Shown here piece by piece: positions 24,046-33,795 of a DNA stretch of 64,000 nt (position 1 is the first letter of the stretch; each line of letters starts with the position of its first letter). The translations under genes were made by a program, and so were the position numbers. The stretch is from positions 124,001-188,000 of the forward strand of contig CAVUUF010000024.1 of NCBI GenBank assembly GCA_963744575.1. Reading direction: 5' to 3'. The DNA is from Palsa-504 sp963744575 (GTDB lineage Bacteria > Actinomycetota > Actinomycetes > Streptosporangiales > Streptosporangiaceae). The notes under the pieces were generated by a model. It saw only the letters and a program-made list of their open reading frames with translations, had not been told where the DNA came from and searched no databases.

Positions 24046-26722
24046 TCAGGGCCGTCGCGGGGACGGCGCCAGCAGCCCGAGGGCGCGGGCCTGTTCGACC
24101 GCCTCGTGGCGGCGGTGCGCGCCGAGCTTGTCGTACAGGTGGCGCATGTGGGTCTTGACCGTGTTCACCGACAGGTACAGCTCGTCGGCGATCTCGGGTA
24201 CCGACAGCCGGGTGGGCAAGTAGCGCAGGACACGAGCCTCGGCGTGGCTGAGCGGCTCACGCAGCCGCGGCGGGCCTGGCTGCGTGCCGGGTTTCCTCCC
24301 GGCCAGCACGTTCAGGATCTCGGCGATCAGGCCAGCGTGCACGGTGCCATGCCGGCGGTGCCGGTCGAGCAGATCGGGCGCCGGGTCGTATAGGAACGGG
24401 TAGAGCAGGCCCTCGGGCGCGGCACGGTCCAGGGCTCGCTCGAGGGCACTCCGGGCGGCGCCCGCGTCGCCGAGCGCGTCGCAGCCGATCGCCTGGAGCA
24501 GGAGCGCCTGGACGTCCCAGAGATGGGCGTTCTGCAATGGGGCCGAGCCGTCGATGACGGGCGTGAGCACGGCGGTTGCTGCCCTCGGGTCGTCCTGGGC
24601 GAGCCGCAGCGATGCCTCGGCGATGCGTATCTCTCCCCGGTCCCGTTCCGGCTGGTCCATGTCGGCCAGGGCTTGCTCGACGCGCCGCGTTCCGCCTTCG
24701 CGCACGAGCGTCTGAAGCAGGTGCGAGCGCAGCCGCGGAGCGAGCGTGTGCGGGGTGACGAGCGAGGAGGCCAGCCGTTCGGCCGCCCGGAAGGCGCGCA
24801 GGGCGGCGTCGGGGCGGCCGCTGATGAACTCGAGCATGCCGCGGCCGTAGTGCAGTCGCATCCCGGCGGCCGGCTCGACTTCCGCGCGCACGATACGCTC
24901 GGCCCGGCTGAGCGCCCGTTCAGCCTCCTCGATCCGGCCCTGGGTGACCATCGCCACGCCGAGAGCCACGTAGGCGACGCCGGCGACCGGCTCCTCGGCC
25001 CAGCCGTGCTCGGTGGCCAGCTCGATCGCCTGCAGGCTGCGGTGTGCTCCCAGCGGGAAGGACCGCCAGCTCATCAGCTGCGCCGAGAACGCCAGGCCGG
25101 TGACCTCCAGATAGGGCCGGCCGATCTCGCGCGCCAGGGCGATGCCGTCCTCGAGGTGCCGGTCGGCCTCCTCGACGCGAGAGGTCCAGAGCTCGGCGAT
25201 GCCGAGGTTGATCAGCGCCAGCGCCCGCAGATCCCGGCCCAGTCCGGGCTCAAGCGATTCGGCGGTCACCGCGGGGGCCAGCAGCCGCTGCGCCTCCTCC
25301 ACCGCGGCCGTGATGTCCCCGCGCTGACGGGCCAGGCGCATCCGCACCGAGCCGAACACCACCTGCGGCCGTCCGCGCCGGTCCGCGGGAACCGACTCCA
25401 GCGCCCGGGCGGATACCGCCAGGTACCGTTCGGCCTCTTCCAGCGATCCTCGGGCCAGCTGGTCTCCGGCCACCCGTGCCGCCAGCTCGGCATCGACGGC
25501 GATCACGTCGGCCGGGAAGCGGGCCAGCAGCTCGTGCGCAGTGCCGCCCAGCCCGACCAGGCCCAGACCGATCCAGTGGTCTGATAGCACGCGGGCGGCC
25601 AGGCTCCAGTTCCGCGCGGCCTGAGCGTGCCGGACCGCCTCGACGGGGTACCCGTGGTCGGCGTACCAGCCGGCGGCGGTGTCGTGCAGCGCGGGAAGTT
25701 CGGCCGAGGCGCGCGCCCTCAGCTCCAGCTGCAGGAGATCGGCGAACAGCTGGTGGTAGCGGAACCAGGACCGCCGCGCGTCCAGCGAGACGACGAACGC
25801 GCCCGCCTCCTCGAGCTGCTGCAAGACCCGCTCGCCGCCCGAGCCCCCGGTCAGCAGGTCGGCCAGCTCGCCATTGACCCGGTCCAGGATGGAGGTCCGC
25901 AGCAGCAGCCGCCGGGCCCGCTTCGCTCTGCCGCTCCAGGACCTCGGCCAGCAGGTACTCGGCGACCGTGCGCTCGCTGCCGCCGAACTCGGCCGCGAAA
26001 CGTTCCGGATCGGGGTGCCCGGCCAGGGACAGCGCCGCCAGCCGCAGCCCGGCCGCCCAGCCCTCGGTCCGGTCGTACAGCAGCGCCAGCGCGGAGTCGG
26101 ACAACGGCACCCCGACCGCGTCCAGCAGCGCCCGCGCCTCCGTCGTGCTGAACCGCAGACCGGCGGTGCGGATCTCGGTGAGCTCGCCAGCCAGGCGCAG
26201 CCGATGCAGGCCCAGCCGCAGGTCGTGGCGGGTGACCAGGACGAACCGCAAGGCGGGCGGTGCGCGCATGATCAGCAGCTCCAGCTGGCGCAGCGCCTCG
26301 GGCGAGCACAACTCGTGCAGGTCGTCGATGACCAGCCAGACCCGGTCCTCGAGCGAGGCGAGGTCTTCCAGCAGCCGCTCAACCGGCTGCCAGCCGTCCA
26401 GGTCGGGCGCCGCCGTCAGCCCGCGCACCAGCGCGGACCCGACGGCCGTGTCCCGCAGCGCACCGGTCACCGAGACCCACAGCCGCTGCGGGTCACGCTC
26501 CTCGGCTGGCACCGTCACCCAGGCGGCGCACCCGGCCAGGCCCGACTCGGTGATCCAGGACCGGAGCAAGACCGTCTTGCCGCTCCCCGGGGGGGCCGAC
26601 ACCTGCACCACGCGCTGCGCCTCGGTCAGCCGCTGGAACAGGCCGGGGCGCGAGACGACACCATCCCGGACAGCCGGAGCGGCCGGAGCGTCGACGGCCC
26701 CGGACCAGGCGGCAAGCTCCAC
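24046..26722 (-). pseudogene. LAL-type LuxR-family regulator 1, single frameshift
   Basis: Starting at GTG 26722 with GAGGAGA upstream, the first frame has Walker A (SAPPGSGKTVLL), Walker B (LVIDDLHEL) and the NB-ARC-like region to VLERQSE. Near 25915 one extra base in a GGG run shifts the frame. The next frame continues LLLRTS, RSWFRYHQLFADLL, the TPR-rich middle, and a C-terminal LuxR HTH (SVPEIADELYLSVNTVKTHMRHLYDKL). Together this is an 890-residue MalT-like ATP-dependent activator of normal length. If the shift is a sequencing error the gene is intact. It is divergent from an MFS exporter, its likely target. Confidence 0.85.
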
Positions 26723-26771
26723 GGCGGATCTCCTCGGCAGGCCCCGGTCTAACAGTACGCCGAGGCGGTCG

Positions 26772-26805
26772 CGAATCACCCCGCCGTGTGAGGCCAGCTC
26801 ACCCA
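26772..26805 (+). promoter_or_regulatory. TCACC/GTGA-type upstream element before MFS exporter 1
   Basis: GAATCACCCCGCCGTGTGA is followed after 6 nt by CTCACCC and lies 48-81 nt before ATG 26853. It resembles the element before 28394 and, less exactly, the palindromes at 29393, 31055, 43256 and 46318 (TCACC, spacer, GTGA, spacer, CTCACC). Confidence 0.5.
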
Positions 26806-26852
26806 GCCGGCCGTGAGGCTGATGCCACCTCACATACAGAAAGGAACCCGAC

Positions 26853-28115
26853 ATGACCACCATGCAGGCTCCGCGGCGGGTAGGCAGCCTGCCCGGCACC
26901 GGCTACCCCGGCCAGCCCTCACCGCGCGGACGGAGGAACCCCGTCGCCCCGCGGCAGGTCGCGTTCTGGCTGCTGGCGCTGGTGCTGACCGTCACCATGC
27001 TCGGCACCACCCTGCCGACCCCGTTGTACGTCATCTACCAGGGCCGCTGGCATTTCTCCGCCGCCATGGTGACGGTGACCTTCGCGGTCTACGCCGCGGC
27101 GGTGATCGCGACCTTGCTGCTCGCCGGGCGCGCCTCGGACCAAGCCGGGCGCAGGCCGGTGCTGGCCGCGGCCCTCGGGGCCAGCGCGCTGAGCACCGTC
27201 GTGTTCATCCTGGCCCCCGACCTGGGGACGCTCATCGCGGCCCGGATCGTGTCAGGGCTGTCGGCGGGCCTGATGACGGGCACCGCGACGGCCACGCTCA
27301 CCGAACTGGTCCCGGCCTCGGCCAGCCGCCGGGCGTCGCTGGTGGCCACGGCCGCGAACATGGCCGGCCTGGGCCTCGGCCCCCTGGTCGCCGGACTGTT
27401 CGCCCAGTACGCGCCGCACCCCACGACGCTGGTGTTCGAGGTCTACCTGGCGGTCCTGGCGGTGGCGGCCCTCATGGTGCTGCTCGTCCCCGAGACGGTG
27501 CCGCTGCGCACACGACCCGCCTTGCGCTTCGCCGGACTGGGCATTCCGGAGCGGGGCCGGGCCGAGTTCATCGCCGCCAGCGTGGCCGCCTTCGCGGCCT
27601 TCGCCCTGCTCGGACTGTTTAGTTCCCTGGTGCCGGGCTTCCTGGCCGGCCAGCTGCATCAGGGCAGCCATGCCGTCCAGGGCGCCGTCGTGTTCCTGCT
27701 GCTCGCGGTGGGGGCCGTCACCCAGGTCGCCGTGTCACGGCTGCGCAGCCGCCGCGTGGTACTGGCCGGCCTGAGCCTGTTCGTGGCCGCGCTCGCCCTG
27801 ATCGTCGCCGCCCTGGCCCAGTCCGCGATGGCTCTGTTCCTGGCCGGCACGGTGGTCGGCGGCGTGGCCGTCGGCGCCATCTTCCTGGGCAGCCTGGCCA
27901 CCGCCAACCGCCTGGCCCCGCCCGAGCGGCGCGGTCATGCCATCTCCGCCTTCTTCGTGGCGTGCTACACCGGCCTGATCATTCCCGTGGTCGGCGTGGG
28001 TGTGCTGTCGCAGTTCACCGGCACCTTCCCGGCCGTGCTGACCTTCTCGGTCCTGCTCGCGGCGCTGTGCCTGTTTTCGATCTCCCGCTTCGCCCCGGTC
28101 CGCGACCTCCGATGA
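26853..28115 (+). CDS. MFS transporter, drug:H+ antiporter type
   Basis: The 420-residue protein has a basic 35-residue N-terminus and then 12 predicted membrane segments. The MFS loop 2-3 motif appears as AGRASDQAGRRPVLA, and the later RIVSGLSAGLMTG is typical of sugar/drug MFS_1 exporters. It probably exports a small toxic compound. AAAGGA precedes ATG 26853. It is divergent from LAL regulator 1, with an upstream TCACC-GTGA element between. Its stop overlaps the start of the next small gene (ATGA), indicating an operon. Confidence 0.87.
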   Translation: MTTMQAPRRVGSLPGTGYPGQPSPRGRRNPVAPRQVAFWLLALVLTVTMLGTTLPTPLYVIYQGRWHFSAAMVTVTFAVYAAAVIATLLLAGRASDQAGRRPVLAAALGASALSTVVFILAPDLGTLIAARIVSGLSAGLMTGTATATLTELVPASASRRASLVATAANMAGLGLGPLVAGLFAQYAPHPTTLVFEVYLAVLAVAALMVLLVPETVPLRTRPALRFAGLGIPERGRAEFIAASVAAFAAFALLGLFSSLVPGFLAGQLHQGSHAVQGAVVFLLLAVGAVTQVAVSRLRSRRVVLAGLSLFVAALALIVAALAQSAMALFLAGTVVGGVAVGAIFLGSLATANRLAPPERRGHAISAFFVACYTGLIIPVVGVGVLSQFTGTFPAVLTFSVLLAALCLFSISRFAPVRDLR

Positions 28116-28531
28116 GGTATCAGATCCGCGTCCGGGGCCGGCTGGGCCGCACGATGCGCGCCGCGTTCCCCGCCCTGCACGCGCAGGCACAGGGCGAAGA
28201 CACGCTGCTGACCGGTACCCTGCCGGACCAGGCCGCCCTGCATGGCGTGCTGGCCGGGATCGAGGCGCTCGGGCTGGAGCTGCTCGAGGTCCGGCGCCTG
28301 GAGGGGGACCGCCGCGAATCACCCGCCGGTGTGACGCCGCCTCACCCTGGCGCCCGGAACGCTGAACCAGCTGACCTCCGAAAGGACCCTGACATGACCA
28401 CGATCACGCACAGCGAGGTCTCGCCCGGCATCGCAGACAGCCGGTCGTTCCTGCTCGAGTCCTCGGTCACTGGGCTCATCGTAGGCGCTACCGCTCCTTC
28501 AACAGGCGGTCGGTGGGGACGATCTCGATGA
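28112..28531 (+). CDS. Small protein coupled to the MFS gene (undescribed family)
   Basis: The ATG at 28112 overlaps the MFS stop. The first 68 residues (MRYQIRVRGRLGRTMRAAFP, ending LHGVLAGIEALGLELLEVRRL) form one compact alpha/beta domain ending in a strand. The frame then runs on without a stop through a Pro-rich linker into an internal start at ATG 28394. A truncated relative sits at 31107, also next to an MFS gene. I do not recognise the family. Linkage to exporters and LAL regulators suggests an accessory or ligand-sensing role (inference). The natural protein may end near residue 70, with the extension due to loss of a stop. Confidence 0.6.
   Translation: MRYQIRVRGRLGRTMRAAFPALHAQAQGEDTLLTGTLPDQAALHGVLAGIEALGLELLEVRRLEGDRRESPAGVTPPHPGARNAEPADLRKDPDMTTITHSEVSPGIADSRSFLLESSVTGLIVGATAPSTGGRWGRSR
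28316..28350 (+). promoter_or_regulatory. TCACC/GTGA-type upstream element before 28394
   Basis: GAATCACCCGCCGGTGTGA is followed after 6 nt by CTCACCC and lies 44-78 nt before ATG 28394. It is closely similar to the element at 26772 in both sequence and distance to the start codon. Confidence 0.5.
28394..28495 (+). pseudogene. 5' fragment of an unidentified gene
   Basis: ATG 28394 has GAAAGGA 8 nt upstream and encodes MTTITHSEVSPGIADSRSFL, then LLESSVTGLIVGAT. At about 28495 the sequence meets an oppositely oriented gene fragment. It has its own upstream element (28316-28350), so it was once a separate gene. The product is not recognised. Confidence 0.4.
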
Positions 28532-28622
28532 TCGCCGCGACCGTCTCCTGGCGAGCCCAGTCGCGCTGAAGCTCGCAGGCGAGCCAGACCCGAGCTCCGG
28601 TCCGGTTCCGCTCATGCACCGT
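28488..28622 (-). pseudogene. C-terminal fragment of an unidentified gene
   Basis: The minus-strand frame reads RVWLACELQRDWARQETVA and IIEIVPTDRLLKER before stop 28488. It is protein-like and ends cleanly, but its 5' part is missing and the sequence abuts the SDR gene stop (28612). I do not recognise the family. It marks another recombination junction with the plus-strand fragment ending near 28495. Confidence 0.4.
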
Positions 28623-29292
28623 AGGCAGGCACGACTGCACCGCTGACCGGCGCGGCGGCGTCGCTGACCAGGTAGACGATGATGTCGGCGACCGCCTCCG
28701 GCGCGACCGCGTGCGCCAGTATGTCCGGGGTGAGGTACGGACGGGTCTTGGCCGTGTCGAGCAGCTGCGGCGCGACGGCGTTCACCCGGATCCCGAACGG
28801 ACGCAGCTCCAGGTCGAGCACGCGGGTGAGGTGAACCAGGGCCGCCTTGCTGACGGCGTAGGCGGCCATTCCGGCGGTCGGCTCCAGGCCCGGGCGGGCG
28901 GCCACGTGCACGATGGAACCCGAACCGCGTTCCCGCAGGTACGGAACCACCGCCTGGGTCAGCCACAGTGCCGCGCCCACGTTGACGTCGATCATGAGCC
29001 GCAGGTCTTCGGGTGTCGCGGTGAGCGCCTCACCCAGGTGGTAGGTGCCGATGGTGTTCACCAGCACCTCGGGCGGCCCGACTTCGGCGGCGACCCGGTC
29101 GACGACGCTCCGGGCCGCGGCCGGGTCGGTCGGGTCGGCCGCCTCGCGCCGGATGCCGTCCCGCAGCTCCTTCAGCGCCTCCTCGCTCCGGTCGACCCCG
29201 GCCACGGTGTACCCGGCGGCTGCCAGCTTCTCCGCCGTCGCCCGGCCGAGCTCGCCGCCCGCGCCGACCACGATCGCCACACGCTGGCTCAT
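28612..29292 (-). CDS. SDR-family NAD(P)-dependent oxidoreductase
   Basis: The 226-residue protein starts at ATG 29292. The nucleotide-binding motif is VVGAGGELGRATAEKL (the usual TGxxxGxG is altered to GAGGELG), followed by a strand-4 NTIG in place of NNAG and the catalytic YAVSK (Tyr-x3-Lys). It ends VSGAVVPAYGA as in classical SDRs that lack a long C-terminal arm. The palindrome ATCACCGGATTCCGGTGAT lies 101 nt upstream of its start. The substrate is unknown. Confidence 0.85.
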   Translation of the reverse strand: MSQRVAIVVGAGGELGRATAEKLAAAGYTVAGVDRSEEALKELRDGIRREAADPTDPAAARSVVDRVAAEVGPPEVLVNTIGTYHLGEALTATPEDLRLMIDVNVGAALWLTQAVVPYLRERGSGSIVHVAARPGLEPTAGMAAYAVSKAALVHLTRVLDLELRPFGIRVNAVAPQLLDTAKTRPYLTPDILAHAVAPEAVADIIVYLVSDAAAPVSGAVVPAYGA

Positions 29293-29392
29293 GCCGCCAC
29301 CTCCGGGAAAGCGGTGCGGAAAACGGATGTCATGGTGTTTCTCCTTCCGGTTCAAGGCATGTTCAGCTTCCCCGCCGGGAAGGCGACTGGTC

Positions 29393-29411
29393 ATCACCGG
29401 ATTCCGGTGAT
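29393..29411. promoter_or_regulatory. 19-bp palindromic operator
   Basis: ATCACCGGATTCCGGTGAT has perfect 9-bp arms around a central T. It lies between the SDR gene (101 nt upstream of its start) and LAL regulator 2 (about 195 nt upstream of its start). Related palindromes occur at 31055, 43256 and 46318. Confidence 0.85.
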
Positions 29412-29605
29412 CTACGGGAGCGGCGTCGTGCCCGGCGTGTAGCCGGTGACCCGGGATTGATGGAGCCCGCCGGTGGAGCGGCGGGTGATACCGCCTTGCC
29501 GCCACGTCGGGACAATGCAGAAATGGGCTCGCGCCGACGACGCGTGAATGAGAGCCGAGAAGAACCGGGTTTCGCGCCGTCGTTGACCTTACGTACGCTT
29601 GCCGT

Positions 29606-31046
29606 GTGGCTCGGGCGACTCCCTGGCTGATCGACCGGAGCGATCTTCTTGCTGACCTGGATCGCGCGGCAGCGCGGAAGGTGACGGTCATCTCGGCTCC
29701 GGCCGGCAGCGGGAAGACGTCGCTGCTGCGCGCCTGGGCCGGCCGTCCGGGGCAGCCGCGCCGGCTCGCCATGCTGCAGGTGCAACGCGACCAGCACGAC
29801 GACCAGCAGTTCTGGCTGGCCCTGCTCAACACGGTCCGTCATGCGTCGGCGGCGACCAGCCAGGCGGGACCGTCGGCAGCGACGCCTGACTTCAACGCAC
29901 CGGCCATGGTCGACCGGGTGCTGTCGGAGCTCGCCGATGCGCGCGGCGGCATCACGCTAGTTATTGACGATCTGCACGAGCTGACGTCGCCAGAAGCGCT
30001 CGCTCAGCTGACCCGGCTGCTGACCAGCCTTCCCCCGCAGGTGCACGTGATCCTGGCCACGCGTCACGATCTGCGGCTGGGCCTGCATCAGCTGCGGCTG
30101 GCCGGCGAGCTCGCCGAGATCCGCGCGGCCGACCTGCGGTTCACCGAGCGCGAAACACGGGAGCTGCTGGCCGCCTCGGGTATCGCGCTGTCGGAGGCCG
30201 GGGCGGCGCTGCTGTACCAGCGGACCGAGGGGTGGGCCGCGGGCCTGCGGCTGGCGGCGATCTCCCTGGCCGGTCACCCCGACCCGGAGCGGTTCGTCGC
30301 GGAGTTCTCCGGCAGCGACCGCACGGTCGCGGAGTACCTGCTCGCCGAGATGCTGGACCGCCAGCCGCCCGACGTCCAGGACCTGCTGCTGCGCACCTCG
30401 CTGCTGGATCGGGTCAACGGCGAGCTGGCCGGCCTGCTGACCGGCCGGCCTGGCTCGGAACGGATCCTGCTGGACCTCGCGGACGCCAACGCGTTCGTCG
30501 TGCCGCTGGACCGGGGCTCTGCGCGCGGTGCAGGATGTTCTCGATGGCATAGCGCCGGTCATCGGTTACGTCACCCTCGTCGAGGCGCAGCTGCTGGCTG
30601 GGCTGGCCCATCGTCAACTCGGTGACCAGCGCGCAGCGAACCAGGCGGCCGAACGTGCACTGACCCTGGCGGAGTCTGACCGGCTGGTGCTGCCGTTCGC
30701 GATGACCGGCTCCCGGGAGCTGCTCGAGGCCCTGCCGCGGCATGAGACGACGCACGCCGCGCTGCTCGCCGAGATTCTCGATGTCCTGCACGGCTCATCC
30801 CGGGCGGCCAAAGAGCAGTCTTCAACGCCGCCGACGGAGGAACTCAGCCCGGGCGAGCTGCGGGTGCTGCGATACCTCCCGACGAACCTGACCAGGCCTG
30901 AGATCGCAGGCGAACTGTCCGTTTCGCTGAACACGGTCAGCACGCATCTCCGCAGCATCTATGCCAAGCTCCAGGTCCGTGACCGATCCTCGGCCGTGCA
31001 GCGTGCGCGGGAGCTGCGGTTGCTGGCGGCCGGCCCCACGCGCTAG
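29606..31046 (+). pseudogene. LAL-type LuxR-family regulator 2 with large internal deletion
   Basis: From GTG 29606 the N-terminal 305 residues are intact: Walker A SAPAGSGKTSLL, Walker B LVIDDLHEL, then HDLRLGLHQLRLAGELAEIR and the NB-ARC tail to FVVPLDR. At about 30524 this joins directly, out of frame, to the end of the regulatory region (AVQDVLDGIAPVIGYVTLVEAQ) and a complete LuxR HTH (LTRPEIAGELSVSLNTVSTHLRSIYAKLQV). The whole TPR-like middle, roughly 400 residues in regulators 1 and 3, is missing. A product from the downstream frame would be a free HTH protein of about 170 residues. Confidence 0.82.
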
Positions 31047-31054
31047 CCCGGCGG

Positions 31055-31071
31055 TCACCGGATTCCGGTGA
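31055..31071. promoter_or_regulatory. 17-bp palindromic operator with adjacent CTCACCT
   Basis: TCACCGGATTCCGGTGA is a perfect palindrome 36 nt before ATG 31107, followed at short distance by CTCACCT. The same composite (palindrome plus CTCACCT) stands before 43320 and, on the minus strand, before 46217. Confidence 0.85.
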
Positions 31072-31106
31072 TGCACTCTCACCTGCCACCCCTTGACCAT
31101 GGCGTC

Positions 31107-31235
31107 ATGGCCCCGGCACCACCCGCGCTGTACACGATCCGGATCAACGGGCACCTCGGGGCCACGATGCTGTCGGCGTTCCCGGCCATGGTCCCGCGGC
31201 GGCACGGCGCGCACACCATCCTCACCCTCGAGTAG
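31107..31235 (+). CDS. Truncated member of the small MFS-linked protein family
   Basis: The 42-residue frame ALYTIRINGHLGATMLSAFP, ending RRHGAHTILTLE and then TAG, aligns with the first half of the protein at 28112 (YQIRVRGRLGRTMRAAFP). The second half (the GVLAGIEALGLELLEVR part) is absent, so it is truncated or prematurely stopped. It sits between the palindrome at 31055 and the MFS gene at 31308, mirroring the association seen at 26.9-28.3 kb. Confidence 0.55.
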   Translation: MAPAPPALYTIRINGHLGATMLSAFPAMVPRRHGAHTILTLE

Positions 31236-31307
31236 CGCAGGCGGCCCGGGGATGGCCCGCCCCGCCGCTCGTGCCATGCCGCTCGGACCACCGGAGAGGT
31301 CCGGCTA

Positions 31308-32050
31308 GTGACACCGCATACCGGCGCTCAGCCAGGCGAGCTGAGCCCGTCGGACGGCTCCGGCCCGGGTGAACTGCTTCGCTACCGCTCCGCGCAGGGC
31401 CGGTGGGTGGTCGCGGCGGTGATCTTGGGGTCGTCGGTGGCCGGGATCGACTCCACGGTGGTCGCCGTCGCGCTGCCCGCGATCGGACGGAACCTGCACG
31501 CCGGCTTCCAGGCCCTGCAATGGACCGTCACGGGCTACACGCCGACCCTGGCCTCGCTGATCCTGCTGGCCGGCTCGCTCAGCGACCGCTGGGGACGGCG
31601 GCGGGTGTTCCTGGCCGGCCTGGGCTGGTTCACCCTGGCCTCGGTGCTGTGCGCGGCCGCGCCTGGCATCGGATGGCTGATCGCCGCGCGGGCCGTGCAG
31701 GGTATCGGGGGCGCGCTGATGACACCGGCCAGCCTGGCGATCATCGAGGCGACCTTCGCACCCGGCGACCGCACCCCGCGCGATCGGGACGTGGGCCGGC
31801 TTCAGCGGGGTGTCCGCCGCGATCGCGCCCTTCCTGGGCGGGTGGCTGCTGCAAGCCGGCAGCTGGCGGGCGGTCTTCCTGATCAACGTCCCGGTTGCCG
31901 CGGTGACCGCACGGGTGACGCGGCGGCACGTTCCCGAATCCCGGGACACCTCGGCCTCCGGGACCGCCGACTGGCCCGGCGCGCTGGCCGGCGCCGCCGC
32001 GCTGGCCGCCATCACCTACGCGATCATCGTCCTGCCCGGCGCGGGCGTCA
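31308..32050 (+). pseudogene. MFS transporter (DHA2-like), frameshifted and truncated
   Basis: From GTG 31308 (GGAGAGG upstream) the protein shows VVAAVILGSSVAGIDSTVVAVALP, the loop motif GSLSDRWGRRRVFLAG and ARAVQGIGGALMTPASLAI, all hallmarks of the 14-segment DHA2 group. Near 31775, in a CCCC run, the frame shifts; the second frame continues GTWAGFSGVSAAIAPFLGGW and RAVFLINVPVA. Similarity ends at about 32050, where the sequence enters LAL regulator 3 in opposite orientation. About half of the transporter is gone. Confidence 0.82.
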
Positions 32051-32051
32051 C

Positions 32052-33701
32052 CTCGGCGCGCTCCAGCCACGGCTCTGCTTCATCCAGCCGCCCCTGGTAC
32101 AGCAGCACGATGCCGAGCTGGGCACAGGCCATCCCGGCCAGCGACTCCTCGCCCCAGCCATGCCGTTCCGCCAGCTCGATCGCCTGCCTGCTCCACTCCG
32201 CTTGCGACACATCGGGCCGGAACAGCAGCATCGCGTGCGCCCCGTGGGCCAGGCCGTGGAACTCCAGGTACGGCCGCCCGGTCCGGCGCGCCAGGGTCAG
32301 GCCCTGCTTCAGATGCCGTTCCCCGTCCTCGAAGCGAAGGGACCACATCTCGGCGATGCCCAGGCTGATCCAGGCCGCAGCGCGCACCTGGACGCCGGTG
32401 AGCTCCGGGCTGGCCGCCACCACCCGGCTGGGGAACCGGCCCAGTAGCTCGACCACGGTGGCGCCCCGGCCGCCGAGGTAAAGATCGAGCCAGCAGTCCG
32501 ACAGCAGCCGACCGGCCATGCCCCAGTCCTCGGCGGCCAGGGCCTGGCCGATCGCCTCCACCGGGTGCCCGTGCTCGGCCAGCCACTCGGCGGCCACACC
32601 GTGTAGCGCGGCCCGCTCATTCGGCTCGGTACGGCGCAACTCCAGTTGCAGCAGGTCCGCGAACAGCTGATGGTAGCGGAACCACGACCGGCGCGCGTCT
32701 AGCGAGACCACGAACGCGCCGGCCCGCTCCAGGTCCTGCAAGATTCGTTCCCCGCCCGATCTGCCTGTCAGCGCGTCCGCCAGCGGGCCGGACACCCGTT
32801 CCAGCATGGAGGTGCGCAGCAGGAGCCGCCGCACCTCTTCGCTCTGCCGGTCCAGCACCTCGGTCAGCAGGAATTCAGCCACCGTGCGATCGGTGCCGGA
32901 GAACTCCGCGGCGAACCGCTGCGGATCCGGGTGCCCGGCCAGCGACAGCGCAGCCAGCCGCAGCCCGGCCGCCCAGCCCTCGGTCCGTCGGTGCAACCGG
33001 GCCAGCGCGTCGGCCGGCAACTCCAGGCCGCTGGCACCGAACAGCGCCCGCGCCTCGGCCAGGCTGAACCGCAGATCGTCCACACGGATCTCGGTCAGCT
33101 CCCTCTCCAGCCGCAGCCGGTGCAGCCCGATCCGCAGATCGTGCCGGGTCGCGATGACGAACCTCAGCCCGGGTGGCGCGCGCAAGACCAGAAGCTCCAG
33201 CTGGCGCAGCACCTCACCTGCGTCCAGCAAGTGCGCATCGTCGATCACCAGCCACAGCCGGTGTTCCAGCGGAGCCAGGTCGGTCAGGAGCCCCTCCACC
33301 ACCGCCCAGCCGGCCAGATCCGGCGCCGCGGTCAGCGGCCGCACCAGCGCCGATCCGGCCACCGTGCCGCGCAGCGCGTCAGCGACCGAGATCCAGAACA
33401 GCCGCGGATCACGATTCGGGCGGTCCACCGGCACCCACGCGACGTGCTCCGTCAGGCCGGCCGCGGCGACCCAGGACCCCATGAGCACCGTCTTCCCGCT
33501 CCCTGCCGGTGCCGATATCTGAACCACGCGTTCCGCTTCGGCCAGCCGCCGGAACAATCCGCAGCGAGACACGGCTCCTTCGGATATTCCAGGAGCGCCG
33601 GGACTGTCAAGGGTCCCGGGCCGGTCAAGACGGACCTGGAAGGATCTCAGCTGGTGCGTTGCCCGCTCACGCGTGCTGCTCGTGCCTGATCTGGGGGCCA
33701 C
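32052..33701 (-). pseudogene. LAL-type LuxR-family regulator 3, 3' truncated (no HTH)
   Basis: The frame from GTG 33701 has Walker A SAPAGSGKTVLM, Walker B LVIDDAHLL, the NB-ARC region and the first TPR-like part to GRLDEAEPWLERAE. It is very similar to regulator 1 over the same span. At about 32052 it fuses to the truncated MFS gene; the frame runs on to a chance stop at 32016. The remaining 330 or so residues, including the LuxR DNA-binding domain, are absent. It may still bind ATP and ligand but cannot act as a DNA-binding activator. Confidence 0.82.
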
Positions 33702-33795
33702 CCCTCAATCGAATCCCCCGGGCCGGGCACTGCCTATCGTCATCTGACGACACTTTGCCAGGCAATTGCCCAGGCCATCGGGAACGGCGCGCCGG

